DNA of 64,000 bases from DSNY01 sp964539745 (GTDB lineage: Bacteria; Pseudomonadota; Gammaproteobacteria; Burkholderiales; Burkholderiaceae_F): the NCBI GenBank assembly GCA_964539745.1, contig CAZIJU010000001.1:81259-145258 (forward strand), written 5' to 3'. The notes under the pieces are model-generated. The model worked only from the letters and a program-made list of their open reading frames with translations, did not search any database and had not been told where the DNA came from. Below, one piece after another: positions 1-8,519 of this stretch; position 1 is the first letter of the stretch, and every line of letters begins with the position of its first letter. The position numbers and the translations under genes are program-made.

Positions 1-518
1 AGCACGAGCACGATCTCGTCGGCGTGCGGGTGGCCCGGCACGTACACCTCGATCGCATCGAAGTGGCTGCGCACGTAGCTGGCGTTGATGTGCGTGATCG
101 GCACGTCGAGTTTCGTGCCCGGTGCACCGACCTTCTTGGCCGACGGCACGATCGCTTTGGCGTTGGCGCCTCTGACGCCATCCTTCCAGCCGAGCACCTC
201 GCGCATGCCGTAGCCGCCCGGCACATGCCAGCACGCACCGTGCTCCAGCTCGCCGGCGCTGCCGACGATCGCGCCCTTGCCGTAGCCTTCGATCTCGTGC
301 GGCTGCACGCGCAATGCGGCGAGCAGCGCGCGGGCCAGCTCGACGCCGAGCGGATTCAGCGCCTCCATGAACGGCAGCAGGTTCGGCTCGTATCGGCCGG
401 CATACGGGTTGGTCAGTACAGCGGCGATCGCCGCGCGCCGCTGCGGCCGCGGCGGCCGCGGGCCGAATTCGTGGTGGATCGTCTCCAGCTGGGTCCAGAG
501 GCGGCGTACGTCGATCAT
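1..518 (-). CDS. Amino acid synthesis family protein (AA_synth-like), partial
   Basis: The 3' end runs off the window, leaving 172 codons. The start is an ATG at complement 518, which overlaps the UPF0280 stop codon as ATGA, so the two are almost certainly co-translated. The N-terminus reads MIDVRRLWTQLETIHHEFGP, followed by a segment with NPYAGRYEPNLLPFMEALNPLG and a Gly-rich stretch (GYGKGAIVGSAGELEHGACWHVPGG). From memory this matches the AA_synth family (PF06684), whose biochemical role is not established. Members lie beside UPF0280 and 6-hydroxynicotinate-reductase-like genes in other betaproteobacteria. The family call is good; any reaction would be a guess. Confidence 0.75.
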   Translation of the reverse strand, partial: MIDVRRLWTQLETIHHEFGPRPPRPQRRAAIAAVLTNPYAGRYEPNLLPFMEALNPLGVELARALLAALRVQPHEIEGYGKGAIVGSAGELEHGACWHVPGGYGMREVLGWKDGVRGANAKAIVPSAKKVGAPGTKLDVPITHINASYVRSHFDAIEVYVPGHPHADEIVLV

Positions 519-1369
519 GCGAGCGCGGTCATCGTTTCCGTCTGAAGCATACGCGAGCAGCCCTGCAACGTGAGCAGCGCCCCGCTGATCAGCCCGCGCT
601 CGAGGCAGACACGCGCAAACGCCTCGCCGCGATCCAGCGCCCGTTGCACCAGCGCAGGCGGAAGCGTCGGCACGCCGACGGTCACCAGACGCGAGCCGAG
701 GTCGGTATCGTCGCGCACGGAATCGGCCGGCGCGCGCTGCACGAGCGGCGATTCGACGTCGACGTGGTTGGCGATCATCGTCGCAGCGGCATCGGCAGCC
801 GCCGCGTCGGCCGCGAGCACCGTGACGCTGTCGGCGATGCCGAAGGACAGGCTGCGTCCGCGCCAGCCCGAGGTGGCCACGCCGCGCACGCGATCGTCGG
901 CGGTCACGCGCAGCAGGCCGTCGATGCGCGGCGCGCCCAGGTCTGCGACGCGACCGATGTCGAACGACCGTCCGTCTTGCATGTGCAGTGCGATGTCCCC
1001 GCCGTCGTTGACATACGCGCGCACGACGCCGGGGCGATCGAAGCACGCGATCAGGTGATCGGCAACGGCGCCGGCCACCGCCGCCATCGGCGTGACGAAC
1101 AGGCCGAATTCGTCGGCGAACGGCCTGCAAGCGCGCAGCATCCGGCGCGCCACTGGGCCGTGCAATCGAAGCGTCGGCGTGCACGGCGAACGCAGATGCG
1201 AGAGTTCGGACACGAGCACCGGCAGAACGTCCTGAAACGCCTGCCAGCACGCTTCGACCGACGCGGCCACGGCCCCCGCGTCGCCGTCGGCGCCGATCAC
1301 CAGATCGATCGGGCCGTGCTGGAAGTGCCAGCGGCCGTCGGGGAAGCGCGCGCGTACCGGGCCGTTCAT
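515..1369 (-). CDS. UPF0280 family protein (ApbE-like fold)
   Basis: 284 residues. I chose the internal ATG at complement 1369 (MNGPVRARFPDGRWHFQHGP) rather than an earlier in-frame start. It overlaps the TGA of the upstream reductase gene by four bases (ATGA), as this gene's own stop does with the next one, so three genes are translationally coupled. The Gly/Ala-rich middle (FVTPMAAVAGAVADHL, YVNDGGDIALHM, GIADSVTVLAADAAAADAAATMIAN) is characteristic of UPF0280, a relative of the ApbE/RnfG flavin-transferase fold. No function is established. Its fixed place beside a flavin/Fe-S reductase suggests a cofactor or maturation role, which is inference. Confidence 0.8.
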   Translation of the reverse strand: MNGPVRARFPDGRWHFQHGPIDLVIGADGDAGAVAASVEACWQAFQDVLPVLVSELSHLRSPCTPTLRLHGPVARRMLRACRPFADEFGLFVTPMAAVAGAVADHLIACFDRPGVVRAYVNDGGDIALHMQDGRSFDIGRVADLGAPRIDGLLRVTADDRVRGVATSGWRGRSLSFGIADSVTVLAADAAAADAAATMIANHVDVESPLVQRAPADSVRDDTDLGSRLVTVGVPTLPPALVQRALDRGEAFARVCLERGLISGALLTLQGCSRMLQTETMTALA

Positions 1370-2895
1370 CGGCTTGCCTCCAGCGGCGCCAGTGGCCAGG
1401 GATTGTCGGCACGCCATTCGATCATACGGTGACGTGCCTCGGCCAGCACCTGCTCAATGGTACGGATGCGATCGACGTGACCACCCAGCGCCTCATACAC
1501 GTCGCGCCGCATCGTGAATTCGATGGGTGCCACGATCGCCGGGGTGGGCACGGTACCGAAGGACTTCTCCGGCATCTTCGTCACGTCCACCATCACCGTG
1601 ATGCCGCCGCCCGGCCATACGTACGCGGGCGCGCCGCCGCAGGTCACGCGCGTCAGCAGCTCCTTGATCGAGCGCGTCAGCCGAACCGGGTTTTCGGTCA
1701 CGCCGGCGCGCAGACTGCCGCCCGCGCCGGCCACAAAGAGCACGGTGGCGAGCGCCGGCTCGCAGTTCTCGCCGATGCGCTCGACCACCTTGCGCACCGC
1801 CTCCGGCATCGGCGTCCGCTCGGGGCGCAGCTTCTCGTCGAGCACGAAGAACTCCGCGTGCTCGCCGGTGGTGGAAACCATCAGCAGCCGCAGCCCCGGC
1901 CGGGCCACGTCCGGGTCCCACCCTTCGATGATCGACAGCGGATCGGTGATGTCGGTGCCGCCCCAGCCGGTGCCCGGGTTGGCGACTTGGAAATACCGGC
2001 CCGGCGTGGACTTGCGGCCGCGGATGCGGATGCCGCTGGACGGCATGTCGAGACACTTGCCGGCCTGATGCTCGGTCAGCACCCCGGTGATGTGATCGTC
2101 GACGACCACGACTTCGTCCACGTGCCCGTACCACTGCTTGGCGAAGATCCCGATGGTGGCCGAGCCGCAGCCCACCCGCATGCGCGTTTCTTCGACGCCG
2201 TTGACGATCGGCGCGCGTCCGGCCTCCACGGTCAGCCGCGCGCCGCCTTCGATTTCGAGTTCCACCGGCTCGCGGTTGCCGAGCTTTTGCATCAGCGCGC
2301 AGGTGACGCGGCCTTCGCGCTTGGAGCCGCCGGTGAGGTGATGCACGCCGCCGAGCGACAGGAACTGCGAGCCGTATTCGATGGTGGTGACGTGCCCGAC
2401 CGCCTCGCCGTCGTAGCGCACTGTCGCCTGCTCCGGCCCCAGGTAGCGATCGGTGTCGATCTTCACCTTGAAGCTGCAGTACGAAAAGATCCCCTCCGTC
2501 ACGACCGTCACCATGTCCACGCCTTGATGGCGGCTGGCGACGATGAACGGGGCGGGCTTGTAGTCCGGATACGTGGTGCCGCTACCCACCCCGGAGACGA
2601 ACACCGGCGCGTCGTTGATCCATTCGCCGCGCCAGGCGGCGTAGCCGCTGGCGACGACCTCCACCCCGGGGCGCTTCATCAGCAGCACCGGATCCATGCG
2701 CGTGAGCTTGCCGCCGACGTTGCCCCAACGGTCGCACGCGCCGAGCCGCCCTTCGCTGATCTGGCACAGCACCGGGCAGGCGTCGCACAACACCTTGTTC
2801 GCCGCCATCTTTTCCGGCGGCTTGGCGGCGACGACCACCGGCTCAGCGGCCTCGAATCGTTCGCCCACCGTGCTGGCGCCGACGCGTTCGGTCAT
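1366..2895 (-). CDS. 6-hydroxynicotinate reductase-like Fe-S oxidoreductase
   Basis: 509 residues. The ATG at complement 2895 is preceded by GGAG at a five-base gap; a GTG six bases further up is less likely. Near the N-terminus four cysteines (C37, C40, C44, C54; pattern CX2CX3CX9C in CDACPVLCQISEGRLGAC) could bind an Fe-S cluster. The rest resembles proteins annotated as 6-hydroxynicotinate reductase, the ferredoxin-dependent enzyme of anaerobic nicotinate breakdown that reduces 6-hydroxynicotinate to the tetrahydro form. It lies in the same orientation as UPF0280 and downstream of a molybdenum hydroxylase, which is the enzyme class that makes hydroxylated N-heterocycles. The substrate here is unproven. 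Confidence 0.72.
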   Translation of the reverse strand: MTERVGASTVGERFEAAEPVVVAAKPPEKMAANKVLCDACPVLCQISEGRLGACDRWGNVGGKLTRMDPVLLMKRPGVEVVASGYAAWRGEWINDAPVFVSGVGSGTTYPDYKPAPFIVASRHQGVDMVTVVTEGIFSYCSFKVKIDTDRYLGPEQATVRYDGEAVGHVTTIEYGSQFLSLGGVHHLTGGSKREGRVTCALMQKLGNREPVELEIEGGARLTVEAGRAPIVNGVEETRMRVGCGSATIGIFAKQWYGHVDEVVVVDDHITGVLTEHQAGKCLDMPSSGIRIRGRKSTPGRYFQVANPGTGWGGTDITDPLSIIEGWDPDVARPGLRLLMVSTTGEHAEFFVLDEKLRPERTPMPEAVRKVVERIGENCEPALATVLFVAGAGGSLRAGVTENPVRLTRSIKELLTRVTCGGAPAYVWPGGGITVMVDVTKMPEKSFGTVPTPAIVAPIEFTMRRDVYEALGGHVDRIRTIEQVLAEARHRMIEWRADNPWPLAPLEASR

Positions 2896-2964
2896 GAGCA
2901 CTCCGCGAAAGGGGCACCGTCATCGAAACCCGTGAAGCGGCTCGGGATGCACCTTCTCCCACTG

Positions 2965-3114
2965 TCATCCCGAGGAGCGCAATCCCTTTCCTTGTCATCC
3001 CGGGGAGCGCCTTTCATTTGCTTTTCATCCCGAGAAGCGCACTCCCTTTCCTGTTCATCCCGAGAAGCGCACTCCCTTTCCTTGTCATCCCGAGGAGCGC
3101 AGCGACGAGGGATC
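2965..3114. repeat. Tandem array, 30-bp period, five units
   Basis: TCATCC recurs at 2965, 2995, 3025, 3055 and 3085, an exact 30-base period. Each unit reads roughly TCATCCCGAGRAGCGC followed by a CCCTTTCC stretch. The last unit runs into GCGACGAGGGATC, the left arm of the palindromic unit seen at other intergenic sites here. With the 36-bp array that follows, it fills the 588 bases between the reductase gene and the molybdenum hydroxylase gene. I see no credible gene there. Confidence 0.9.
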
Positions 3115-3150
3115 GCAGCCGCTGTGAAACGCTTGAGATCCCTCACCCCG

Positions 3151-3400
3151 GCCACTGGCCGGGGTTCGGGATGACAGAGACAGGGCGCCACTGGCCAGGA
3201 CCCGGGATGACCGATACAGGGCGCCACTGGCCAGGGCCCGGGATGACCGATACAGGGCGCCACTGGCCGGGGTTCTGGATGATGGGGACAGGACACCACC
3301 GGCCGGGGTTCGGGGTGACCGTGACAGGGCGCTGCCTGCCGTGGTCCGGGATGACCGAGACGGGGCACCGTGGGCCAAGCCTCGCGATGACGGAGCGCGT
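3151..3400. repeat. Tandem array, 36-bp period, about six units plus a remnant
   Basis: Units begin at 3151, 3187, 3223, 3259, 3295, 3331 and 3367, an exact 36-base spacing. The core is GCCACTGGCC followed by CGGGATGACCGATACAGGGC. Later units are progressively diverged. The CGGGATGAC portion is the right arm of the dispersed palindrome. So a left-arm array (30 bp) and a right-arm array (36 bp) lie on either side of about 36 bases of core. Confidence 0.9.
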
Positions 3401-3483
3401 AGCGACGAGGGGTCGCGAGTGTGGCTGCGCCTGAGCGCCCTCGCCTGCGGCTGGAGATGACGAGTGCCAAGGCAAGATCCGCG

Positions 3484-6282
3484 TCAGAGGTTTTTGAGCC
3501 ACGCGCGCAGCCGGTCCGGCGTGCACGGTGCGTGCGGCGGCCGCACGCCGCAGGCGTGATGGATCGCGTTGAAGATCGCGGGCGCGGTGGCGATCAGCGC
3601 CGGCTCGCCCACGCCCTTCGCCCCGTATGGCCCCAGCGGTTCGGGGTCTTCGATCAGATGCACTGTGATCGGCGGCACGTCGCCGGCGGTGGGAATCAGG
3701 TAGTCGTGCAGGTTGTCGGTGCGGCCGGCGTGATACTCCTCCATCAGCGCCATGCCGATGCCCTGCGCGATACCGCCGTGGATCTGGCCCTCGACCTGGC
3801 TCGGGTTGATCGCACGGCCGACGTCGTGCGCGGCGTGGATCGCAAGCAGCCGCACGGTGCCCAGTTCCACGTCGACCTCCACCTCCGCGAACTGCGCCGC
3901 GAAGCCGTAGGTCGCGTAGGGAACGCCCTGACCGTTTTCGTCGAGCGGCACCGTCGGCGGGTTGAAATGTCCAGTGGCGACGGCGACGTCGCCATTGTCG
4001 TCGGCGGGCAGGTGCGCGAGGTCGATGCGCTTGTCACCGACGATCAACGCGCCGCCGTCGAGCGCGAGCCGATCGTCGGCGCGCGCGCCGGCCAGTTCCA
4101 GCAACTTGCGCCGCAGCGCTTCGCCGGCCAGCTTGGTCGCGTTGCCGGACACGAAGGTCTGCCGCGACGCGGAGCTCTTGCCGGCATCGAGCGTCAGATC
4201 CGTATCCGCGTACACCTGGTCGATCAGCGCCACCGGCACGCCGAGCGCATCGGCGAGGATCTGCGGCAGGATCGTGTAGCTGCCCTGGCCGATGTCGACC
4301 GCGCCGTTGTACAGCATCACGCGGCCGTCGCGGCGCAGCCCGACCTTGATCGACGACGGATTCGCGATCACCGTGTTGCCGATGCCGTACCACATGCACG
4401 CAATGCCCGCGCCGCGTCGCTTCGCATGCGCGTAGCGCCGGTGCGGATCGGTCGAGGCGCGAGCGGCCAGCGCGAAGGGCGGCGCCGCTCGGTTGAACGC
4501 TTCACAACGCGCGCGCGCTTCGCGCCACGCCGGCCGCAGCGCGTCCAGGCACGCGCGCAGGCCGACGCTCGCTTCCAGCCGCTGCCCGGTGCCGGTGGTG
4601 TCGCCCGCCCGCAGTGCGTGCCGCCAGCGGAATTCGAGCGGATCTTCGTCGAGGCGCTCGGCCGCCTCGTCGATCAGCCGTTCGCAAAGCAGCGTGGACT
4701 GCGGCACGCCGAAGCCGCGGAACGCGCCCCCGATCGAGTTGTTCGTGAACACCGCGCGCGTGGTCGCGCGCACGTGAGCTACGCGATACGGGCCCGCGGC
4801 GTGGATCGGCACGCGGTTGGCGACCGTCGGCCCCCACGACGCGTAGGCGCCGGTGTTGAAGTCGCCGTGGAAATCGTAGCCGAGCAAGCTGCCGTCTGCG
4901 CCGAGCGCGAGCGTGGCGCGCATCTCCGCCGGATGGCGCTTGGTGGTCGATGCCATCGACTCGGGCCGCGTGTACACGATGCGCGCGGCGCGCCCGAACT
5001 TGCGCGCCGCAGCCACCAGCAGCGGCTGGATCGAGACGTCGAGCTTGCCGCCGAAGCCGCCGCCCACCGCCGAGGGCACGATTCGCACCTGCTCGGGCGC
5101 GAGTGCGAACATGTGCGCCATCTCGTCGCGGTCCATGTACGGCGTCTGCGTACAGGCGAATACCGTCACGCGCGCGCGGCCCGCTTCGTTCTTCCAGACT
5201 GCATAGCCCGCCTCGGGCTCGATGTAGGCGTGCTCGACGTAACTCGTCGTCAGCGTCCCCTCCACGCGAATCGCCGCCTGCGCGACGGCCCGATCGACGT
5301 CGCCGCGCACGACGCGACCGCGGCACAGGACGTTGTCCGGCCAGCGCTCGTGCAACACCGGCGCGTCGGGCGCGAGCGCCTCGCCCGGCGTCAGCACCGC
5401 GGGCTGCGGATGCCAGACGATCGGCACGTCGCGCTCGTCCACGGCTTCGAGCGCTCCGCGCTCGCCGACCAGCACGAGCACCGCCTCGCCGCGAAAGCGC
5501 ACGCGCCCTTCGGCGAGCGCCGGCTGGTCGCGCAGGTCTGGAAAGATGGCGAAACGGTTGGCCGGGATGTCCGCGGCCGTCACGTAGCCCGCAAGCCCCC
5601 AGCGCGCCACGAAGGCATCGAGGTCGCCGAACTCGAACGCCGCCGCCGCGTGCGGCGAGCGGATCACGCGCAGCCACAGCGCATCGGCCGGCGCATCGTC
5701 GGCGCCGAAGCGCGCACTACCGTCGACCTTCGCGCGCGCATCGAGCCGAGGCAGCCGGCTGCCGACCGCGGCGCCGCGTGCCGGCGCCTGCACCGCAGAC
5801 TCGCCGTCGCGTGCAGCGGCAAGCACCGCCTCGACGATCTTGCGGTACCCGGTGCAGCGGCATAGCACGCCGCCGATGCCGTCGAGCACCTGCGCCTCGG
5901 TCGGCCGCGGATGCCGGCGCAGCGTGTCTGCCGCGGCCATCAGCATGCCCGGTGTGCAGATGCCGCACTGCGCGGCGCCGAGCGCGACGAAGCTCGCGCG
6001 CAGCCGCGCGAGCAGCGGATCGTCCGCCTCCACGGTGGTGACGCTGCGGCCGGCCGTCTGCACCACGGGCACGAGGCACGCGCAGACCTGCTCGCCGTCG
6101 AGCAACACGGTGCAGGCGCCGCAGTCGCCGGCCTCGCATCCGACCTTGGTGCCGGCGAGCCCCAGGTCTTCGCGCAGCACGTCCGAAAGGCGCCTCGCAG
6201 GCGCGACCGCGAGCCGAACCGTGCGGCCATTGACACGGCATTCGATCGTTTCGGCGAGCAGCGGTTCGGAGGGCCGGTTCAT
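3484..6282 (-). CDS. Molybdenum hydroxylase: fused [2Fe-2S] and molybdopterin subunit
   Basis: 932 residues, xanthine dehydrogenase/aldehyde oxidase family. Residues 1-155 are the iron-sulfur part: a plant-type cluster (C49, C54, C57, C69) then the second [2Fe-2S] domain (C106, C109, C141, C143). From about residue 180 comes the molybdopterin domain, with FACTQTPYMDRDEMAHMF, GGGFGGKLD, GGAFRGFG and the C-terminal GPYGAKGVGE, whose Glu (E893) is the expected catalytic base. Such enzymes hydroxylate a heterocycle or aldehyde using water. The small and large subunits, usually separate genes, are fused here. The start overlaps the FAD-subunit stop by one base (TGATG). The neighbouring reductase suggests an N-heterocycle substrate, which is inference. 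Confidence 0.88.
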   Translation of the reverse strand: MNRPSEPLLAETIECRVNGRTVRLAVAPARRLSDVLREDLGLAGTKVGCEAGDCGACTVLLDGEQVCACLVPVVQTAGRSVTTVEADDPLLARLRASFVALGAAQCGICTPGMLMAAADTLRRHPRPTEAQVLDGIGGVLCRCTGYRKIVEAVLAAARDGESAVQAPARGAAVGSRLPRLDARAKVDGSARFGADDAPADALWLRVIRSPHAAAAFEFGDLDAFVARWGLAGYVTAADIPANRFAIFPDLRDQPALAEGRVRFRGEAVLVLVGERGALEAVDERDVPIVWHPQPAVLTPGEALAPDAPVLHERWPDNVLCRGRVVRGDVDRAVAQAAIRVEGTLTTSYVEHAYIEPEAGYAVWKNEAGRARVTVFACTQTPYMDRDEMAHMFALAPEQVRIVPSAVGGGFGGKLDVSIQPLLVAAARKFGRAARIVYTRPESMASTTKRHPAEMRATLALGADGSLLGYDFHGDFNTGAYASWGPTVANRVPIHAAGPYRVAHVRATTRAVFTNNSIGGAFRGFGVPQSTLLCERLIDEAAERLDEDPLEFRWRHALRAGDTTGTGQRLEASVGLRACLDALRPAWREARARCEAFNRAAPPFALAARASTDPHRRYAHAKRRGAGIACMWYGIGNTVIANPSSIKVGLRRDGRVMLYNGAVDIGQGSYTILPQILADALGVPVALIDQVYADTDLTLDAGKSSASRQTFVSGNATKLAGEALRRKLLELAGARADDRLALDGGALIVGDKRIDLAHLPADDNGDVAVATGHFNPPTVPLDENGQGVPYATYGFAAQFAEVEVDVELGTVRLLAIHAAHDVGRAINPSQVEGQIHGGIAQGIGMALMEEYHAGRTDNLHDYLIPTAGDVPPITVHLIEDPEPLGPYGAKGVGEPALIATAPAIFNAIHHACGVRPPHAPCTPDRLRAWLKNL

Positions 6283-7133
6283 CAGGCAAGCTCCCTGAGC
6301 GCGCGGACGAGCAGGCGGCGCACGGCATCGAGCCGGTAGGCGCGCGTGCCGCGCACGTCGTCGATCGGTGAAAGCGGCGCAGCCGCGGCGTCGAGCACGG
6401 ACTCGGCGCGCGCGACGATCTCGCCGCGCGGTGCGCGGGCGACGGCCGCTTCGAGCGCCGGCAGCCGCTGCGCGGCCGCCGCGCAGGCGCCCACCGCGAC
6501 GCCGCAGTAGGTCACTCGATCGGATTCGTCGAAATCAAGCGCCGCGGCGACCATCGCGATCGAGATGACCAGGTAGCGCCGGTGTCCGAGCTTCAGGAAC
6601 ACCGAGCGTGCCCGCTGCGACCGCGCCGGAATCCGCACGGCGACGAGCAGTTCGTCCGGCCGGCATGCCGTGCGCCGGTTGCCGAGCACGAACTGCGCGA
6701 GCGGCAGCGCGCGCGCCCCCGATGCGCTCGCGAGTTCCACCGTTGCATCGAGCGCCAGCAGCGGCGGGATGCCGTCGGCCGCCGGCGATGCGTTGCACAG
6801 GTTGCCGCCGACGGTACCGCGGTTCTGGATCTGCACGGCCCCGACCTCGTGCGCCGCCTGTGCGAGCGCCGCGCAGTGCGCAGGCAGCGCAGCGCGCGCG
6901 ACTTCGCTCCACGTCACGGCCGCACCGATGCGCAGCGCGCCGTCGGGCCTCACCTCGAGTCCGCGCAGCTCGTCGATCGCGCTCACGTCGAGCAGCGGCT
7001 GCGGCAGCGGCCGGCCGACGTGCGCCGGGTACAGATCGGTACCGCCCGCGAGCACCCGGTGCGGCGCGCGGGCGAGCACCTGCAGCGCGGCATCGAGCCG
7101 CACGGGCCGCACGTAATGCATCGGCGCTGGCAT
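6282..7133 (-). CDS. Molybdenum hydroxylase FAD-binding subunit
   Basis: 283 residues from the ATG at complement 7133 (MPAPMHYVRPVRLDAALQVL); a GTG ten codons upstream and an ATG four codons downstream are alternatives, as none has a strong Shine-Dalgarno. FAD-binding motifs are VLAGGTDLYP near residue 30 and QIQNRGTVGGNLCNASPAADGIPPLLALDA near residue 100. A C-terminal CO-dehydrogenase flavoprotein domain begins around residue 165 (FLKLGHRRYLVISIAMVAAAL). It passes electrons from the Mo and Fe-S centres of the downstream fused subunit to an acceptor. The genes are joined by a one-base stop/start overlap. Confidence 0.88.
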   Translation of the reverse strand: MPAPMHYVRPVRLDAALQVLARAPHRVLAGGTDLYPAHVGRPLPQPLLDVSAIDELRGLEVRPDGALRIGAAVTWSEVARAALPAHCAALAQAAHEVGAVQIQNRGTVGGNLCNASPAADGIPPLLALDATVELASASGARALPLAQFVLGNRRTACRPDELLVAVRIPARSQRARSVFLKLGHRRYLVISIAMVAAALDFDESDRVTYCGVAVGACAAAAQRLPALEAAVARAPRGEIVARAESVLDAAAAPLSPIDDVRGTRAYRLDAVRRLLVRALRELA

Positions 7134-7230
7134 GCCGGTCGTCTCGCGTAAGCCCCTTTTCACCGTGGACCTGCCGCGCGCCGCTCGGGCGACCCGCTGG
7201 CGCGCGGCGGCTGGCTAGGCTAAATTCCAA

Positions 7231-7254
7231 TCAATGAAGCTTTTACTTCATTGA
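7231..7254. promoter_or_regulatory. Candidate operator: perfect 9-bp inverted repeat
   Basis: TCAATGAAG (7231-7239) and CTTCATTGA (7246-7254) are perfect inverted arms around a six-base spacer, CTTTTA. The stretch is A/T-rich within a very GC-rich genome. It lies between the divergent molybdenum hydroxylase genes (minus) and the ferredoxin-NADP reductase gene (plus). Size and position suit a dimeric repressor or activator site of MarR, TetR or similar type. No regulator gene is visible in the flanking 7 kb. No T-run follows, so it is not a terminator. Confidence 0.5.
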
Positions 7255-7351
7255 GCGACGCGAAAATTAGTCCAGGTTGGCCGGCGCGTCAATCGTGCAG
7301 CGCGTCTGCGCGGCAGACCCGGCAACCCGGCCCATGGAGAGCGAAACCGCG

Positions 7352-8440
7352 ATGCACAACGACGTCGAAGCCACGCGGCTGCAAGCCGTAGCCCCGCATG
7401 GTGGCCCCATCGAAACCGACGCCTTGGTCGTCGGCGCCGGCCCGGTCGGACTGTTCCAGATCTTCGAGCTCGGGCTGCTCGAGATCAAGGCGCACATCGT
7501 CGACTCGCTGAAGGAAGTCGGCGGACAGTGCATCGAGCTGTATCCGGACAAGCCGATCTACGACATCCCGGCGGTGCCTGTGTGCACCGGCAAAGAGCTG
7601 ACCGACAACTTGCTGAAACAGATCGAGCCGTTCGGCGCGACGTTCCACCTGGGCCAGGAAGTCACGGTCGTCCAAAAGCGCGACGACGGACGCTTCGACG
7701 TCGAGACCTCCGCCGGCACGCGCTTCGTGACGAAGACCGTGTTCATCGCCGCCGGTGTCGGCAGTTTCCAGCCGCGCACGCTAAAGGTTCCCGGCATCGA
7801 AAAGTTCGAGGGCAAGCAGGTCTTCTACCGCGTCAAGGACCCGTCGCGGTTCTACGGCCGCAACCTCGTGATCTGCGGCGGCGGCGACTCGGCGCTCGAC
7901 TGGACGCTCGACCTCGTCGGCAAGGCCGAAAGCGTGGTGCTGCTGCACCGTCGCGACGGCTTCCGCGCCGCGCCGGCATCGGTCGCGAAAATGCGCGAAC
8001 TATGCGAGCAAATGCAGATGCAGTTTCTCGTCGGACAGATCTCCGGCTTCGAGGAGTCCGACGGAAAGCTCACCGAGATACGCGTGACCTCCGCCGACGG
8101 CGTCACCCGCCGGCTGCCGCTGGACGATCTGCTGGTGTTCTTTGGTCTATCGCCGAAGCTCGGGCCGATCGCCGACTGGGGGCTCGCGCTCGAACGCAAA
8201 CAGATCGTCGTCGACACCGAGAAGTTCGAGACCAGCGTGCCGGGCATCTTCGCCGTCGGCGACATCAATACGTACCCGGGCAAGAAGAAGCTGATCCTGT
8301 CGGGCTTCCACGAGGCCGCGCTCGCCGCCTTCGGGGCGGCGAGGTACGTCTTCCCCGACAAGAAGATCCACCTGCAGTACACCACCACGAGTCCGAAACT
8401 GCACAAGGTGCTCGGCGTCGAGACGCCGGTGTTCGACTGA
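7352..8440 (+). CDS. Ferredoxin--NADP+ reductase, thioredoxin-reductase-like type
   Basis: 362 residues from the ATG at 7352 (MHNDVEATRL). GGAGAG lies about ten bases upstream; in-frame TTG 7277 and ATG 7334 are alternatives. The FAD motif is VVGAGPVGL near residue 30, followed by GGQCIELYPDKPIYDIPA, the NADP motif ICGGGDSALDW and HRRDGFRA, and the C-terminal GDINTYPGKKKLILSGFHEAALAA. This is the YumC-like FNR clade without a redox-active CxxC. It exchanges electrons between NADPH and ferredoxin or flavodoxin. It could serve the ferredoxin-type reductase encoded on the opposite side, but FNR of this clade is common in betaproteobacteria and may be housekeeping. Confidence 0.9.
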   Translation: MHNDVEATRLQAVAPHGGPIETDALVVGAGPVGLFQIFELGLLEIKAHIVDSLKEVGGQCIELYPDKPIYDIPAVPVCTGKELTDNLLKQIEPFGATFHLGQEVTVVQKRDDGRFDVETSAGTRFVTKTVFIAAGVGSFQPRTLKVPGIEKFEGKQVFYRVKDPSRFYGRNLVICGGGDSALDWTLDLVGKAESVVLLHRRDGFRAAPASVAKMRELCEQMQMQFLVGQISGFEESDGKLTEIRVTSADGVTRRLPLDDLLVFFGLSPKLGPIADWGLALERKQIVVDTEKFETSVPGIFAVGDINTYPGKKKLILSGFHEAALAAFGAARYVFPDKKIHLQYTTTSPKLHKVLGVETPVFD

Positions 8441-8519
8441 GCCCGAAGATTACGGTCGCTCGACGCGACGTGCGCGCAGTCCGCGGCGAACGAACGGCCT
8501 TGCGAGCCGGCCGGCGCGA

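Noticed and set aside
2902..3480. Open frames through the 30/36-bp arrays encoding repetitive peptides
   Set aside because: The frames exist only because the periods are multiples of three; all strands give equally open frames, and the same arms appear elsewhere with 23-25-bp periods that break frame.
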